From IMG/VR virus record IMGVR_UViG_3300033148_002257, positions 1-64,000 of that record: DNA of 64,000 nucleotides, one strand, 5' to 3'. Each line of letters starts with the position of its first letter. Positions within the stretch are counted from its first letter, which is position 1. The DNA is from a virus. Shown here piece by piece: positions 14,741-22,763 of this stretch. Under the pieces are notes generated by a model. The model was not told the DNA's origin. It did not search any database and saw only the letters and a list, made by a program, of their open reading frames with translations. The translations under genes were made by a program, and so were the position numbers.

Positions 14741-15022
14741 ATGAGTAACGTACACATATGTAGAGCCTTCATGTGTCAACCGGGCGAGGTGTTCGTGTGG
14801 GATGTTGACTATCCACGCGGTTGGCTTCGAGTGGCACAGAGCGCTGTAACAGACGACAGCGAAATTATACGTTGTGCCGATTGTCGCGAACCGGCGATAT
14901 ATCTGGACTATTTTGCGCCGTATCATACGGAACGTAACCGCTGCGCGAACTGTGCGTGGGCGGAAGGAATCATTACGCGGGAAGAGCGGGACGAATATCT
15001 CAGTAAGGGAGATACGTCATGA
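14741..15022 (+). CDS. Zinc-binding protein, 93 aa
   Basis: C-A-D-C near residue 46 and C-A-N-C near residue 70 form a zinc ribbon, followed by I-T-R-E-E-R-D-E-Y, an acidic helix. The start is uncertain: ATG 14741 after GAGGCGAG, or ATG 14723 after AAGAGG. The end overlaps the next start (ATGA). Confidence 0.65.
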   Translation: MSNVHICRAFMCQPGEVFVWDVDYPRGWLRVAQSAVTDDSEIIRCADCREPAIYLDYFAPYHTERNRCANCAWAEGIITREERDEYLSKGDTS

Positions 15023-15258
15023 GTAAACCTACAAAAAACGGGAGGCGCATAACGAATAGCCATTTTCATTGGACAGCCGGCCCTGACCCTAGCTGGCATA
15101 TACCGGACGCAACTATCTGTCCACCACAAACTGAACAGGAGAAATGTACGATGAGCGACAACCTATCGAGTGCGTGTGGGAAACGGATGTGGGCGACCTA
15201 TCACCTGTCTAATCCCACTGTTGTGGTAAAGATGAGTTATGTTACGATTGTGCAATGA
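15019..15258 (+). CDS. Truncated duplicate gene (frame-disrupted copy)
   Basis: The frame starts with ATGA overlap, but the segment from about 15130 is a diverged copy of the beginning of the next gene: both have GAACAGGAGAAATGTACG before ATGAG. In this copy, the expected C-G-K-D-E-L-C-Y-D-C-A block is present in another frame at 15222-15257, so a frameshift has cut it short. Expression may start at 15019 or at the internal ATG 15150. Probably decaying. Confidence 0.5.
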   Translation: MSKPTKNGRRITNSHFHWTAGPDPSWHIPDATICPPQTEQEKCTMSDNLSSACGKRMWATYHLSNPTVVVKMSYVTIVQ

Positions 15259-15707
15259 ATAGAAACGTCGAGATCGGTGAACTGAAATACGAGTTGTATC
15301 GTACCATAGAACAGGAGAAATGTACGATGAGTGAAGATCTGTTGGGTGGGTGTCAGAAAAGGGTTGGACATTATCACGCTGAAGGTCCGGAAGCTGAGAC
15401 GGTAGAGTTAATTTGCGGGTTTAACTGTCGCTGTTTCGAGTGCGCAAAGAAGAAGAACGCCCAGATCACCGAACTGGAAAAGGCGCTGGCGAAAATAGAC
15501 GAGGAGTATATCGGCCCTGACGAGACTTACGACCCGTATATGACATGGTCTGAGTTAGCTGTTGAGAACGGACGGTTAGATGCTGAGATTGCAAAGCTAC
15601 GATATAAAATGGCCCAGTTTGCAACGTGCATTGATTTTACAAAATATACCGCTAACCATCTTTTGATGGCGATAGACAAAACAAAAGGAAGAAATGATAA
15701 TGGATGA
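15255..15707 (+). CDS. Cys-rich coiled-coil protein, 150 aa
   Basis: The frame opens with the tail of the broken upstream copy and then runs into the intact copy, whose own start is probably ATG 15327 (M-S-E-D-L-L-G-G-C) after CAGGAG. A C-G-F-N-C-R-C-F-E-C-A-K-K-K-N block near residue 55 is a likely metal site and recurs as C-P-I-C-A-K-K-K-N in the gene at 15927. It is followed by a predicted coiled coil. Family unknown. Confidence 0.6.
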   Translation: MNRNVEIGELKYELYRTIEQEKCTMSEDLLGGCQKRVGHYHAEGPEAETVELICGFNCRCFECAKKKNAQITELEKALAKIDEEYIGPDETYDPYMTWSELAVENGRLDAEIAKLRYKMAQFATCIDFTKYTANHLLMAIDKTKGRNDNG

Positions 15708-15906
15708 TATACACGACATTTCAGTAACTGAAACCAAACTCAAAGATACAATACTAGCTTTACAACAAGAGATTGCAGAGTTGCGAGACGCAGTGGCTTG
15801 GTTAAAAGGTCCAGAAGGTTGGTACAGCGGACACCCTGCCGATACGTTGTTGGCAGTATATAGAAGAGAAAAAAGAGTGGAGAAAAATGTTAAGACAGAA
15901 ACATAA
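15694..15906 (+). CDS. Coiled-coil hypothetical protein, 70 aa
   Basis: Starts inside the end of the previous gene after AAAGGAAG; ATG 15700 is an alternative. Residues about 10-38 are a heptad-rich helix (I-L-A-L-Q-Q-E-I-A-E-L-R). Unrecognised. Confidence 0.6.
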   Translation: MIMDDIHDISVTETKLKDTILALQQEIAELRDAVAWLKGPEGWYSGHPADTLLAVYRREKRVEKNVKTET

Positions 15907-15926
15907 TTACAGAAAAGGAGAAAGTT

Positions 15927-16232
15927 ATGACACAAATAGATAATCCTTTAGATGGATGTCGAAAACATGCCATTTCGGTATTGGCAATAACTAATGATCG
16001 ATTAGAACTGGCATGGGTTAATCTCGATGACACGGATACAATAACAAAACATATGAGTCTAGGCCGATGCGGTGATGGTGATGTTGGATTGTGTCCTATC
16101 TGTGCAAAGAAAAAGAACAAGGCACTAACAAAAACAGATTCAGTATCTATTGACATATTTGAAGATTCAGTATCCGTTGACGTATCTGAACCGAAAACTG
16201 AATCTACAGAGTTAGAGGACGCAGTAGATTGA
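15927..16232 (+). CDS. Small Cys protein related to 15255, 101 aa
   Basis: AAAAGGAGAAAG precedes the start. N-terminal L-D-G-C-R-K-H matches the L-G-G-C-Q-K-R opening of the protein at 15327, and both contain a C-x-x-C-A-K-K-K-N block, so they are paralogs. The tail is acidic with an imperfect repeat (D-S-V-S-I-D / D-S-V-S-V-D). Confidence 0.6.
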   Translation: MTQIDNPLDGCRKHAISVLAITNDRLELAWVNLDDTDTITKHMSLGRCGDGDVGLCPICAKKKNKALTKTDSVSIDIFEDSVSVDVSEPKTESTELEDAVD

Positions 16233-16397
16233 TTTGGATGATTAGAGCTTGCAATATTAATGCCAGAGGTGATGTCGGAAATCCCAACTACTATGCGTAA
16301 TAACCACTCGATGTCACCTTTGGCTATATATCTGGTTGTATATCTGAACGTAACTGGTTTTTGGCAGTATATAAAGAGAACAAAAAGAGGTACAACG

Positions 16398-16592
16398 ATG
16401 GCTGATATATGGCGACAGACGCCTGTACGTGACGCAATATCTAGACTAAAAACAGAAATAGATTATGCTTATAGTTTAGTAATAGACTCTTATGAAGCTA
16501 AACTAAAAGATAGAGCAGATATGTTGGTGTATTGGAGGCAACGTGCAATAGAAGCTGAAAAACGTCTAGAACCAGAAGAAGGAGACAAATAA
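16398..16592 (+). CDS. Small helical protein, 64 aa
   Basis: I choose ATG 16398 after AAAGAGGTACAACG over an upstream ATG at 16260 without a ribosome binding site. Helical, with charged repeats. The 165 bases before it (16233-16397) contain no gene I can support. Its stop overlaps the next start. Confidence 0.55.
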   Translation: MADIWRQTPVRDAISRLKTEIDYAYSLVIDSYEAKLKDRADMLVYWRQRAIEAEKRLEPEEGDK

Positions 16593-16861
16593 TGCCATAT
16601 ATAGCACAGTATAGACGTGACGAAATAGACGTTGCACTTGACCCTTTACTCAATGTATTAGCAAACAACGAATTAGCAGAGATAGGAGATATAGTTTATG
16701 TAATATACAGAATTGTAAAAGAGATGTATGGTAACAGTGTTAGATTTTCTAACAAAGTACAGGGTATAACAGCGTTAGAATCTGCAAAACTAGAGTATTA
16801 TCGTCGTGTGATGGTGTCTCATGAAAACGAAGCTATAGAAAGAAACGGAGATATAGACTAA
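16592..16861 (+). CDS. Hypothetical helical protein, 89 aa
   Basis: AGAAGGAG upstream, coupled by TAATG to the previous gene. Predicted all-helical, with Y-R-I-V-K-E-M-Y and Y-Y-R-R segments. Unrecognised, resembling short phage proteins of unknown role. Confidence 0.6.
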   Translation: MPYIAQYRRDEIDVALDPLLNVLANNELAEIGDIVYVIYRIVKEMYGNSVRFSNKVQGITALESAKLEYYRRVMVSHENEAIERNGDID

Positions 16862-16919
16862 TGAACCGACAACCTTAATATAAGAGTAAAGATATATAAA
16901 AAAAGGGGGAAAGACTAAC

Positions 16920-17171
16920 ATGGCAAATAACAGAAAGAAAAAATCCAAACAGCCAACCAATCCAACGCCAACAGCGTGTAAAGATTGTCGACATATGTTG
17001 CCAAAATATAGAATAGTTAATGCTGTTGATAAAGATGAAATAGATTATCAGTGTGCTGCAAAGTTGCGACCTATAACGTTTAACGCTATAACGGGACAGA
17101 ACGAGTTAGGTGAATATCCGTTGTGTAAAGATGTGAATGATGGCAAATGCGAGTTGTTTGAGAGGAAATAA
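16920..17171 (+). CDS. Four-Cys zinc protein, 83 aa
   Basis: C-K-D-C-R near residue 19, one Cys near 42, then C-K-D near 68 and D-G-K-C-E-L-F-E at the end. This spacing occurs in a widespread small phage/bacterial protein of unknown function. The N terminus is Lys-rich. Start supported by AGGGGGAAAG. Confidence 0.7.
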   Translation: MANNRKKKSKQPTNPTPTACKDCRHMLPKYRIVNAVDKDEIDYQCAAKLRPITFNAITGQNELGEYPLCKDVNDGKCELFERK

Positions 17172-17177
17172 CGGGTT

Positions 17178-17471
17178 ATGGTACAGGTTATAGTAAACGT
17201 TAACGGGGTTGTAGTAGCTAGTGTTGACATTACACAGACTAAAAGTAGTAATATAACCACTAATGATATAAGAAAAGGTGAACGCGAATATAATATAACT
17301 GCTATTCAACATTATACAACACACCACACATTAACGCATTGTTTAGAGAACAAAAACGAACCTAAAATAGATCAAATAAACGTTGTATTACAAAGAGAAC
17401 AGGGATATTATCTAACGTCACCGTTAGAGTTTGTATATATAGCGATTGGGAAAGTGTTAGGAGTGGGATAG
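17178..17471 (+). CDS. Hypothetical beta-rich protein, 97 aa
   Basis: Follows the previous gene by six bases but lacks a strong ribosome binding site, so it may rely on coupling. The start is Val-rich (V-Q-V-I-V-N-V-N-G-V-V-V). His/Thr-rich middle. Unrecognised. Confidence 0.5.
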   Translation: MVQVIVNVNGVVVASVDITQTKSSNITTNDIRKGEREYNITAIQHYTTHHTLTHCLENKNEPKIDQINVVLQREQGYYLTSPLEFVYIAIGKVLGVG

Positions 17472-17508
17472 ATAAAAAGGATGAGTGTGTATGAGATAGA
17501 TGTATTGC

Positions 17509-17563
17509 GGTGAGGTATGGTTCGGTGGGGTGAGGTAGGGTTGGGTCGGGTAAGGTGCGGTTT
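17509..17563 (+). repeat. GGTNN pentamer array, 11 units
   Basis: Eleven consecutive pentamers in which GGT is constant and the last two bases vary: GA, AT, TC, GG, GA, AG, TG, CG, AA, GC, TT. Positions 17527-17550 also satisfy a four-run G-quadruplex pattern (GGGG, GGG, GGG, GGG with loops of 7, 2 and 2). It lies upstream of the gene at 17610. The reverse-complement type occurs at 18552. Confidence 0.8.
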
Positions 17564-17609
17564 AGGTCAATTCGGTAGTATAAGCTAAAAACAAGGTAAA
17601 AACATACAT

Positions 17610-17915
17610 ATGCCACGATTACATTATAAACATGAAAAAAGTATATCTCTTACAGATGCACGTGACATGGGACTGGAAATCTTTTACGCTATCCGTCGTC
17701 GTGACCCGCATCTTAGCGTTAATGCATGTAACTGGTGGTGGCCTGACATAGGATGGTGCGTTGTACCGATGTTGTTCAACTACGAAGACGATGCACGACA
17801 GTTTATGCAAGAGGCGATAGACGAAGATATTATAGACGACGCTATAGTTGTGCCGGCGTTTGCACCGTTACGGAAATCTAAAGAGAATGTGGATGTAACC
17901 GGAAAAATAAAGTAA
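17610..17915 (+). CDS. Hypothetical protein, 101 aa
   Basis: Alpha/beta protein with a basic N terminus, a W-W-W-P-D-I-G-W-C segment near 46-55 and an acidic helix. The ribosome binding site is weak (AAGGT). Unrecognised. Confidence 0.6.
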   Translation: MPRLHYKHEKSISLTDARDMGLEIFYAIRRRDPHLSVNACNWWWPDIGWCVVPMLFNYEDDARQFMQEAIDEDIIDDAIVVPAFAPLRKSKENVDVTGKIK

Positions 17916-17940
17916 AGTACAGTGAAAGGTACAGATAACA

Positions 17941-18387
17941 ATGATAGCGCCAGATAACAAAACCACCGATAGCGAGTTGGTAGACGCTGCAAAACGGGTA
18001 ATCGAACTTGCATCTCCAATAGTTCAAGGGTCTACAATCGACACAGAAATCCGAGAGAAAGCTAAAGATATAGAAAAAGATGCTATACAACTTCAACAAA
18101 AGATGTTAGACCTTAAAGGCGATATGAACGATAGAGAACGTATACTCGAAACACGTGTAAAAGTTAAGGTAGACGAGTATACGTGGTGTGAAGAGACCCT
18201 TTACATTATAGAGGATTTGTTGTATAGTATAGAGAGAATAATCAGCGGTATACGAACGTTACCGTTACAGAATATACCGAGTAAGAGACAGGATATATCA
18301 AGTAAGAGACAGATAACAAAACATGACGAATATAAAGGAGTCCAGTATGACAAGAGAACAACAGCCAAACTGGGAAACGTTACTTGA
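17941..18387 (+). CDS. Coiled-coil protein, 148 aa
   Basis: Predicted long helices with heptad character at about 30-100 (A-K-D-I-E-K-D-A-I-Q-L-Q-Q-K) and a basic tail with a short duplicated S-K-R-Q motif. Start after GAAAGGTAC. Last 40 bases overlap the next gene. Unrecognised. Confidence 0.6.
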   Translation: MIAPDNKTTDSELVDAAKRVIELASPIVQGSTIDTEIREKAKDIEKDAIQLQQKMLDLKGDMNDRERILETRVKVKVDEYTWCEETLYIIEDLLYSIERIISGIRTLPLQNIPSKRQDISSKRQITKHDEYKGVQYDKRTTAKLGNVT

Positions 18388-18532
18388 AGATCGACAAAGA
18401 ACAGACCCAGTACCAGGACTGGGATACCCGCAAGTTGTACCGGAAGAAGAAGACGTTGACAAATTAGGTAGCAGCGACTGGTACGAAAATCCAGTTAGTA
18501 AAAAGTCTAGAAGCATGAGTTCGACGTGTTAG
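18347..18532 (+). CDS. Small acidic protein, 61 aa
   Basis: ATG 18347 after AAAGGAG, inside the end of the previous gene. Pro/Glu/Asp-rich (P-E-E-E-D-V-D). Last gene of the rightward operon. Confidence 0.6.
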   Translation: MTREQQPNWETLLEDRQRTDPVPGLGYPQVVPEEEDVDKLGSSDWYENPVSKKSRSMSSTC

Positions 18533-18551
18533 ATTATATAACTATAGAATC

Positions 18552-18611
18552 ATACCACACCTTACCATACCCAACCACACTTAACCATACCATACCCAAC
18601 CTAACTACACC
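18552..18611 (-). repeat. NNACC pentamer array (GGTNN on minus strand), 12 units
   Basis: Twelve consecutive pentamers. Ten end in ACC and two in ACT; the two leading bases vary (AT, AC, TT, AT, CA, AC, TA, AT, AT, CA, TA, AC). On the minus strand it reads GGTNN, the same design as at 17509. It lies between convergent genes and is followed on the plus strand by T7. Confidence 0.8.
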
Positions 18612-18633
18612 ATATTTTTTTGTCAAATCCCGT

Positions 18634-20235
18634 TCACCATACCGCGTCCCGCCACCATTTAGGCGCTATACTCGGATACCTACCTAACGTTTCAACCGCT
18701 TGCTGGTCTAATATATACGTTACACACCAATCATCTTTGCTACGCATCGCACGACCTGTACCCTGTACCAACGACATAACCGCGCTGCTTTTATACCAAT
18801 ACGACCCCAGTTTTCCGCTCCATAACCGTTTTTCAGTCCGCTGATCGCCTCGACTCAAATATGGCATTTTAGCCCATATAATAAACCGTGCATAGTCGTC
18901 TGGTAAATCTATCCCTCGTTCGCAACTGGGACTTATTAGTACTAACGGTTTGTTAGACGATTTAAATTTCTCTAACACATCTATTTTGTTACGCGCATTA
19001 TGAGTTATTATTCTATCTTTGTTCGCACCGTCTATGTTACGTACAATCTCTCGTGCAAGTTTATACGATACAGCATGTATCAACCCTTTTTCGTTAGGAT
19101 GATCATGTAATATGTCTCGTATAGCTATTACAACTTTCGGGATTTCGTCGTTAAACGTCTTTGCAGTTATATTAGCTACAGGTCTCATATGTATAGGTCG
19201 TCGGTCTACGGGAAACGTACTGTCAATCTCTTTATAATCTATATCTCCTATAGGTATACCTAACAGTTTCGATAATACAGGTACAGGCGGCAGCGTCGCG
19301 CTCATTAACACAAACCTGTCCGCATGTCGCCAGAAATACTGGTACGCTAACTTTTCTGTCAACCATAACGGACTAAACGTCCATCGTGTACCGTACACTT
19401 TACTAACATGTTCTTCCATAATCCACGTTTCATCTACATATAACAAAAACAACGATAACTGACGTAACAGACTTTCTATCCGATGTTTTTGACGTAACGC
19501 TTTTATATGTTCCTCTCCAAACTCGTCTTCTTGACTGTCTTCTAATATATGTTTAACCGTTACTAACTTCCTTCTAACACTATCCTGCGCTTTTTCAGCC
19601 CACATTTTCCATTCCGCTAACCCGTTTTTAGCTGTAGGATTCTTATATTTAGGTAAATCCAATTTAAACATCTTTAACTGGCCAGACGTTATATTTAATC
19701 CTATAAACCCCGATAACAAACTCTCTATCATATCCGCTTCGTCACATATTATTAACGGTAACCCGCTAAACCGTCCGACATAGTTACATTCGTATAAATA
19801 ATAACTGTAGTTTAGTATACGTAATGGTGCGTTTAATACTCTACGTTTAGCTGTTCTATACTCACATTCGTCAATATATTCGCACGGTCGATGACTGCTA
19901 TGTGTACATTCCGCCGCTGTCAACATAGGATGTGCAGTACAAGGATAATTGTTCCGACCCCATAACTTTTCCGCCTCCCCGAAATCCTCTATAATCTGGT
20001 TCTGAAGACTTTTGCTATGACACAAATATACCATATTCTTCTTTATAGCGCCACTACACATACCTATAAGCGATTTACCAGACCCTGTAGGTGCAGATAA
20101 AGCTACGACAGGTTTGTTTGACGATAATATAAAATCTATAGCTTCTGACTGATATTCACGAAAAGGTTTGTCTCGAAAACTGGCAAAAGAGGCCTTAGCG
20201 CGGTTCATAGATTCAATGTCTGTTATCTGACACAT
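18634..20235 (-). CDS. DinG/XPD-like superfamily 2 DNA helicase, 533 aa
   Basis: Walker A A-P-T-G-S-G-K-S at 48-55, a D-E-A-D box near 166, and a C-terminal V-Q-G-T-G-R-A-M-R motif VI near 500. Four Cys between about 98 and 124 (P-C-T, E-C-T, P-C-E, E-C-E) are placed after Walker A as in the iron-sulfur domain of XPD, DinG and Rad3. These unwind DNA 5' to 3' using ATP; here it probably serves phage replication or recombination. Length is within the family range. It is the last gene of the leftward metabolism group and overlaps the preceding gene by 23 bases. Confidence 0.85.
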   Translation of the reverse strand: MCQITDIESMNRAKASFASFRDKPFREYQSEAIDFILSSNKPVVALSAPTGSGKSLIGMCSGAIKKNMVYLCHSKSLQNQIIEDFGEAEKLWGRNNYPCTAHPMLTAAECTHSSHRPCEYIDECEYRTAKRRVLNAPLRILNYSYYLYECNYVGRFSGLPLIICDEADMIESLLSGFIGLNITSGQLKMFKLDLPKYKNPTAKNGLAEWKMWAEKAQDSVRRKLVTVKHILEDSQEDEFGEEHIKALRQKHRIESLLRQLSLFLLYVDETWIMEEHVSKVYGTRWTFSPLWLTEKLAYQYFWRHADRFVLMSATLPPVPVLSKLLGIPIGDIDYKEIDSTFPVDRRPIHMRPVANITAKTFNDEIPKVVIAIRDILHDHPNEKGLIHAVSYKLAREIVRNIDGANKDRIITHNARNKIDVLEKFKSSNKPLVLISPSCERGIDLPDDYARFIIWAKMPYLSRGDQRTEKRLWSGKLGSYWYKSSAVMSLVQGTGRAMRSKDDWCVTYILDQQAVETLGRYPSIAPKWWRDAVW

Positions 20236-20704
20236 GGTCTAACCCCAAATTTGCGTTATCAGTCTCTTCCCTTACCTTACCCCTTATCTCGACCGAGTTT
20301 GTCGTTTTTCTATAGCAAGAACGGGCCTTTTTAAGATTCTGGGCCATTCTCTCACGCTGTTCAGATGTCATTGTACGTTTGTATTCTTCTGGCGTACCGA
20401 GTCGCCATTTCCAGGACGGACAATCTTTAGCTGGACATAACTTCACTTCCCGCGCACTTTCACAGCAACACCAGAGACAATGCCGCCTTATCGCCTGTCG
20501 AGGACTATATCGTGCACCGCAAATCTCGCCCAGCCATTCCTTCGGACGGTGTCCCATACGATACGGCCATAACGCACACCATGTAAAATTACATTCCCGT
20601 ACCCGTTTCGGACTGAATCCTACACAGTCTAAACATTGTTGTCGAATTATCCATAACGGGCTACGTTGCGAATCCGTCATTAGTTTATTCCTTTTCTCCG
20701 TCAT
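20213..20704 (-). CDS. Protein with duplicated zinc-finger module, 163 aa
   Basis: Two tandem copies of a Cys module: C-L-D-C...C-N-F-T-W-C-A-L-W-P-Y-R-M-G (about 24-51) and C-L-W-C...C-P-A-K-D-C-P-S-W-K-W-R-L-G (about 75-103). Single-module versions are common in phage genomes without known function. The C-terminal third is charged. It lies between the methyltransferase and helicase genes and overlaps the helicase start. Confidence 0.7.
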   Translation of the reverse strand: MTEKRNKLMTDSQRSPLWIIRQQCLDCVGFSPKRVRECNFTWCALWPYRMGHRPKEWLGEICGARYSPRQAIRRHCLWCCCESAREVKLCPAKDCPSWKWRLGTPEEYKRTMTSEQRERMAQNLKKARSCYRKTTNSVEIRGKVREETDNANLGLDHVSDNRH

Positions 20705-20708
20705 TGGT

Positions 20709-22763
20709 TCATAACTTTAACATTCTCTGTCGCGTATTCTCTTTAATACGAATACACGCTAACTCAAAGTATTCTTCATCCTTTTCAATACCAATAAACT
20801 TGCGACCTGTATTATGTGCTGCAATTCCAGTTGTACCGCTACCCATAAACGGGTCAAGTACTATACCACCAGTAGGCGTAGACGTGAGACGACATAGCCA
20901 TTCCATCAAGGCTATAGGTTTTACAGTTGGATGCGTATTACGTCGTAACGTTTTACCCCGCTGATAGGCGTTGTCAATAGGTTTCTGTCGTCCGTCATCA
21001 GTCGTGTCAGCAGGTATCCCGTTCAACCCAGCGTTTCGTTCCGCGCTGGATGCTTTACTTTGATAGCTGAACCTCGTCGGGCCGTGTGCGATTTCCATTT
21101 CGTTTATTAGGGTGGAGTTTAGCATGGCATTTTGCACATAGCCAAACCACAACTTCAGGTTCGGTATAGTCGGGATGGTGTCGATGTTGCCCCAATTTTC
21201 CGCACATAACACAAGGCTCTGGTATAGGATTCGCTTTTTGTGCTCGCTGATAGAAACCTTGCCAAGTTCGGAATCCGGGTCTTGGCCTCGCTTGATTGCT
21301 ACAAGACTTCGAGCAATAGCGGTTGCGCATAAGTCGCACAGGTTTCCCACAGACTTCACAGCGCGGGCGATCTTTTCGTCTTGCGTCATGGGCACATTGT
21401 GCCGAGCAATACTTTTGGTGGTTTCCTGCATAGGCAATGAAATGCTTTCCACATTGTGGACAGACTCCCTCAATTTGCCCGATTTGCCCCCTTCGTCTTG
21501 CAGTATCTTTTCCAGCACAGGAATATGAACAGAACTGTTGTCTTCTTCGTTTGGGAATAAATTCTCTTTGGCAGACTGGGCATTGCATAATAACTCTCCT
21601 TTCTTTGTTGTGTTCATTATACCATGCCGTTGCCCCATTGTTAACCCACAAAGAACGCAACACATATCATGTTCAATCACCTTAAAGAAACGTGACGCGC
21701 CACCAGTGTCATTAAAATGAGTACCACTCTTGATGTTATGGGCAATATGCACAGGGTTGTTGTTGTTGCTATTATCCCAGTCATATCCACTAGGAACAGA
21801 TATGCTTGTTCCACTCTGCTCATCCAACATCCGTACCGGACATTCTGCATAACACACCCCGCCCTCGACACATTCGGGATGATGCGACAACAACACGTTC
21901 GCAGGCCAACGACCCTGCTCAGAACCAACATACTGTGTGTTTCCGCCAACATCCCCCATCTGCCACGGGCGCTTGCCTTTACCAAAACCACCAGAACGCA
22001 AGTCGGTTGTCTCTATCCGCGTGCTATCAATCGCCAACCCAGCAACCCCCCACTTTTCCGCGTTCTGCGCATACGTCCCGTCTAACGGTTTCATCGCAAG
22101 CACAATCGGTTCATAGTGTGGCTTCAAAGCCGTGCCCCAGCCAGACCACAGCTTTGCGACGTCTGTAGCAGGGGCGGTTGACATATACTCCCCGCCAGCA
22201 AAATCCCCAGCCATTGAATGCCGTTTACTTCCAGACTTGCCAGCAACACCAACCACTCTCCGCTTAGCCCCCGCCGCTCGATCAATCCCTTTACTAATAT
22301 CGTACGATTTCGGGAAGCCACTACCATATACCCACATGAGCGTATCGCGTATCTGCCATCCCGCATCTTCAACCGCGCATGTGAGTCTATGACTCGTTCT
22401 TGTACCTCCAAACGCTACCAACATCGCGCCAGGTTTCGCTACACGCAAACATTCACGTGCCCATGTATAACACCATTCCTGAAACTCGTTGTTACGAGAA
22501 TAATCATACGCGCCAGCATCTGCTGCATTGCCCCAAGCTACTACTTTTCTACCGTCAGTCCGAGGTTGTCGTTTTTTATCAGATTCACGTCGTTTATTAA
22601 GATACTCTTGTTGAAACGTATCCCATGCCATACTTAGGAATCCAAGTCCATACGGAGGATCGCAAATTACGCTGTCAACACTGTTCTCTGGTAACTCCTG
22701 CAACACGTCCAGACAGTCACCTTGATATAACGTACACTCGCCGATATCAACACTCTTTGCCAT
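20709..22763 (-). CDS. DNA methyltransferase with embedded HNH gene
   Basis: An N6-adenine/N4-cytosine type enzyme: the catalytic D-P-P-Y is at 35-38 and the SAM motif D-P-F-M-G-S-G-T-T is near the C terminus (about 645), the beta-class order. S-adenosylmethionine-dependent DNA modification may evade restriction. The frame is open over 684 codons, but about 207 residues (roughly 360-566) are foreign: G-G-A-S-R-F-F is split from Y-Q-S-K-A-S-S-A-E-R-N-A-G-L, which are adjacent in related enzymes. That insert matches the HNH gene at 21055-21588 read in another frame. Whether the enlarged enzyme is active is unknown. Start at 22763 after AGAGG; 22793 is possible. Confidence 0.85.
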   Translation of the reverse strand: MAKSVDIGECTLYQGDCLDVLQELPENSVDSVICDPPYGLGFLSMAWDTFQQEYLNKRRESDKKRQPRTDGRKVVAWGNAADAGAYDYSRNNEFQEWCYTWARECLRVAKPGAMLVAFGGTRTSHRLTCAVEDAGWQIRDTLMWVYGSGFPKSYDISKGIDRAAGAKRRVVGVAGKSGSKRHSMAGDFAGGEYMSTAPATDVAKLWSGWGTALKPHYEPIVLAMKPLDGTYAQNAEKWGVAGLAIDSTRIETTDLRSGGFGKGKRPWQMGDVGGNTQYVGSEQGRWPANVLLSHHPECVEGGVCYAECPVRMLDEQSGTSISVPSGYDWDNSNNNNPVHIAHNIKSGTHFNDTGGASRFFKVIEHDMCCVLCGLTMGQRHGIMNTTKKGELLCNAQSAKENLFPNEEDNSSVHIPVLEKILQDEGGKSGKLRESVHNVESISLPMQETTKSIARHNVPMTQDEKIARAVKSVGNLCDLCATAIARSLVAIKRGQDPDSELGKVSISEHKKRILYQSLVLCAENWGNIDTIPTIPNLKLWFGYVQNAMLNSTLINEMEIAHGPTRFSYQSKASSAERNAGLNGIPADTTDDGRQKPIDNAYQRGKTLRRNTHPTVKPIALMEWLCRLTSTPTGGIVLDPFMGSGTTGIAAHNTGRKFIGIEKDEEYFELACIRIKENTRQRMLKL
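21055..21588 (-). CDS. HNH homing-type endonuclease nested in the methyltransferase gene
   Basis: A 177-aa protein with three C-x-x-C...C-x-x-x-C zinc fingers (about 3-24, 42-63, 75-94) followed by an HNH site with C-V-M-C, H-R-H-H-P-D-Y and C-A-K-C-H-A-K-L-H (about 130-162). Phage HNH endonucleases cut DNA to spread their own gene. AAGGAG precedes ATG 21588, and its own promoter lies at 21616-21644. Its stop falls right at the 3' junction with the methyltransferase. The gene uses a different frame from the methyltransferase, which stays open. Confidence 0.85.
   Translation of the reverse strand: MQCPVCQREFIPKRRRQQFCSYSCAGKDTARRRGQIGQIEGVCPQCGKHFIAYAGNHQKYCSAQCAHDARRKDRPRCEVCGKPVRLMRNRYCSKSCSNQARPRPGFRTWQGFYQRAQKANPIPEPCVMCGKLGQHRHHPDYTEPEVVVWLCAKCHAKLHPNKRNGNRTRPDEVQLSK
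21616..21644 (-). promoter_or_regulatory. Promoter of the nested HNH gene
   Basis: On the minus strand TTAACA, a 17-base spacer ending CATGG, then TATAAT; the TGG gives an extended -10. It lies about 28 bases before the HNH start and inside the methyltransferase frame, so the insert carries its own promoter and ribosome binding site. Confidence 0.7.

Noticed and set aside
14381-14926. 181-codon minus-strand frame
   Set aside because: Opposite to zinc-ribbon genes with good ribosome sites; Ser/Thr/Arg bias typical of an antisense shadow.
17509-18611. CRISPR array
   Set aside because: Units are 5 bases with no unique spacers of 30-40 bases; no cas genes are near.
21066-21690. Intein or group I intron in the methyltransferase
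   Set aside because: No intein splice motifs (Cys/Ser at the start, His-Asn at the end) are visible, and the insert leaves only about 80-100 bases outside the HNH gene, too few for a group I core.
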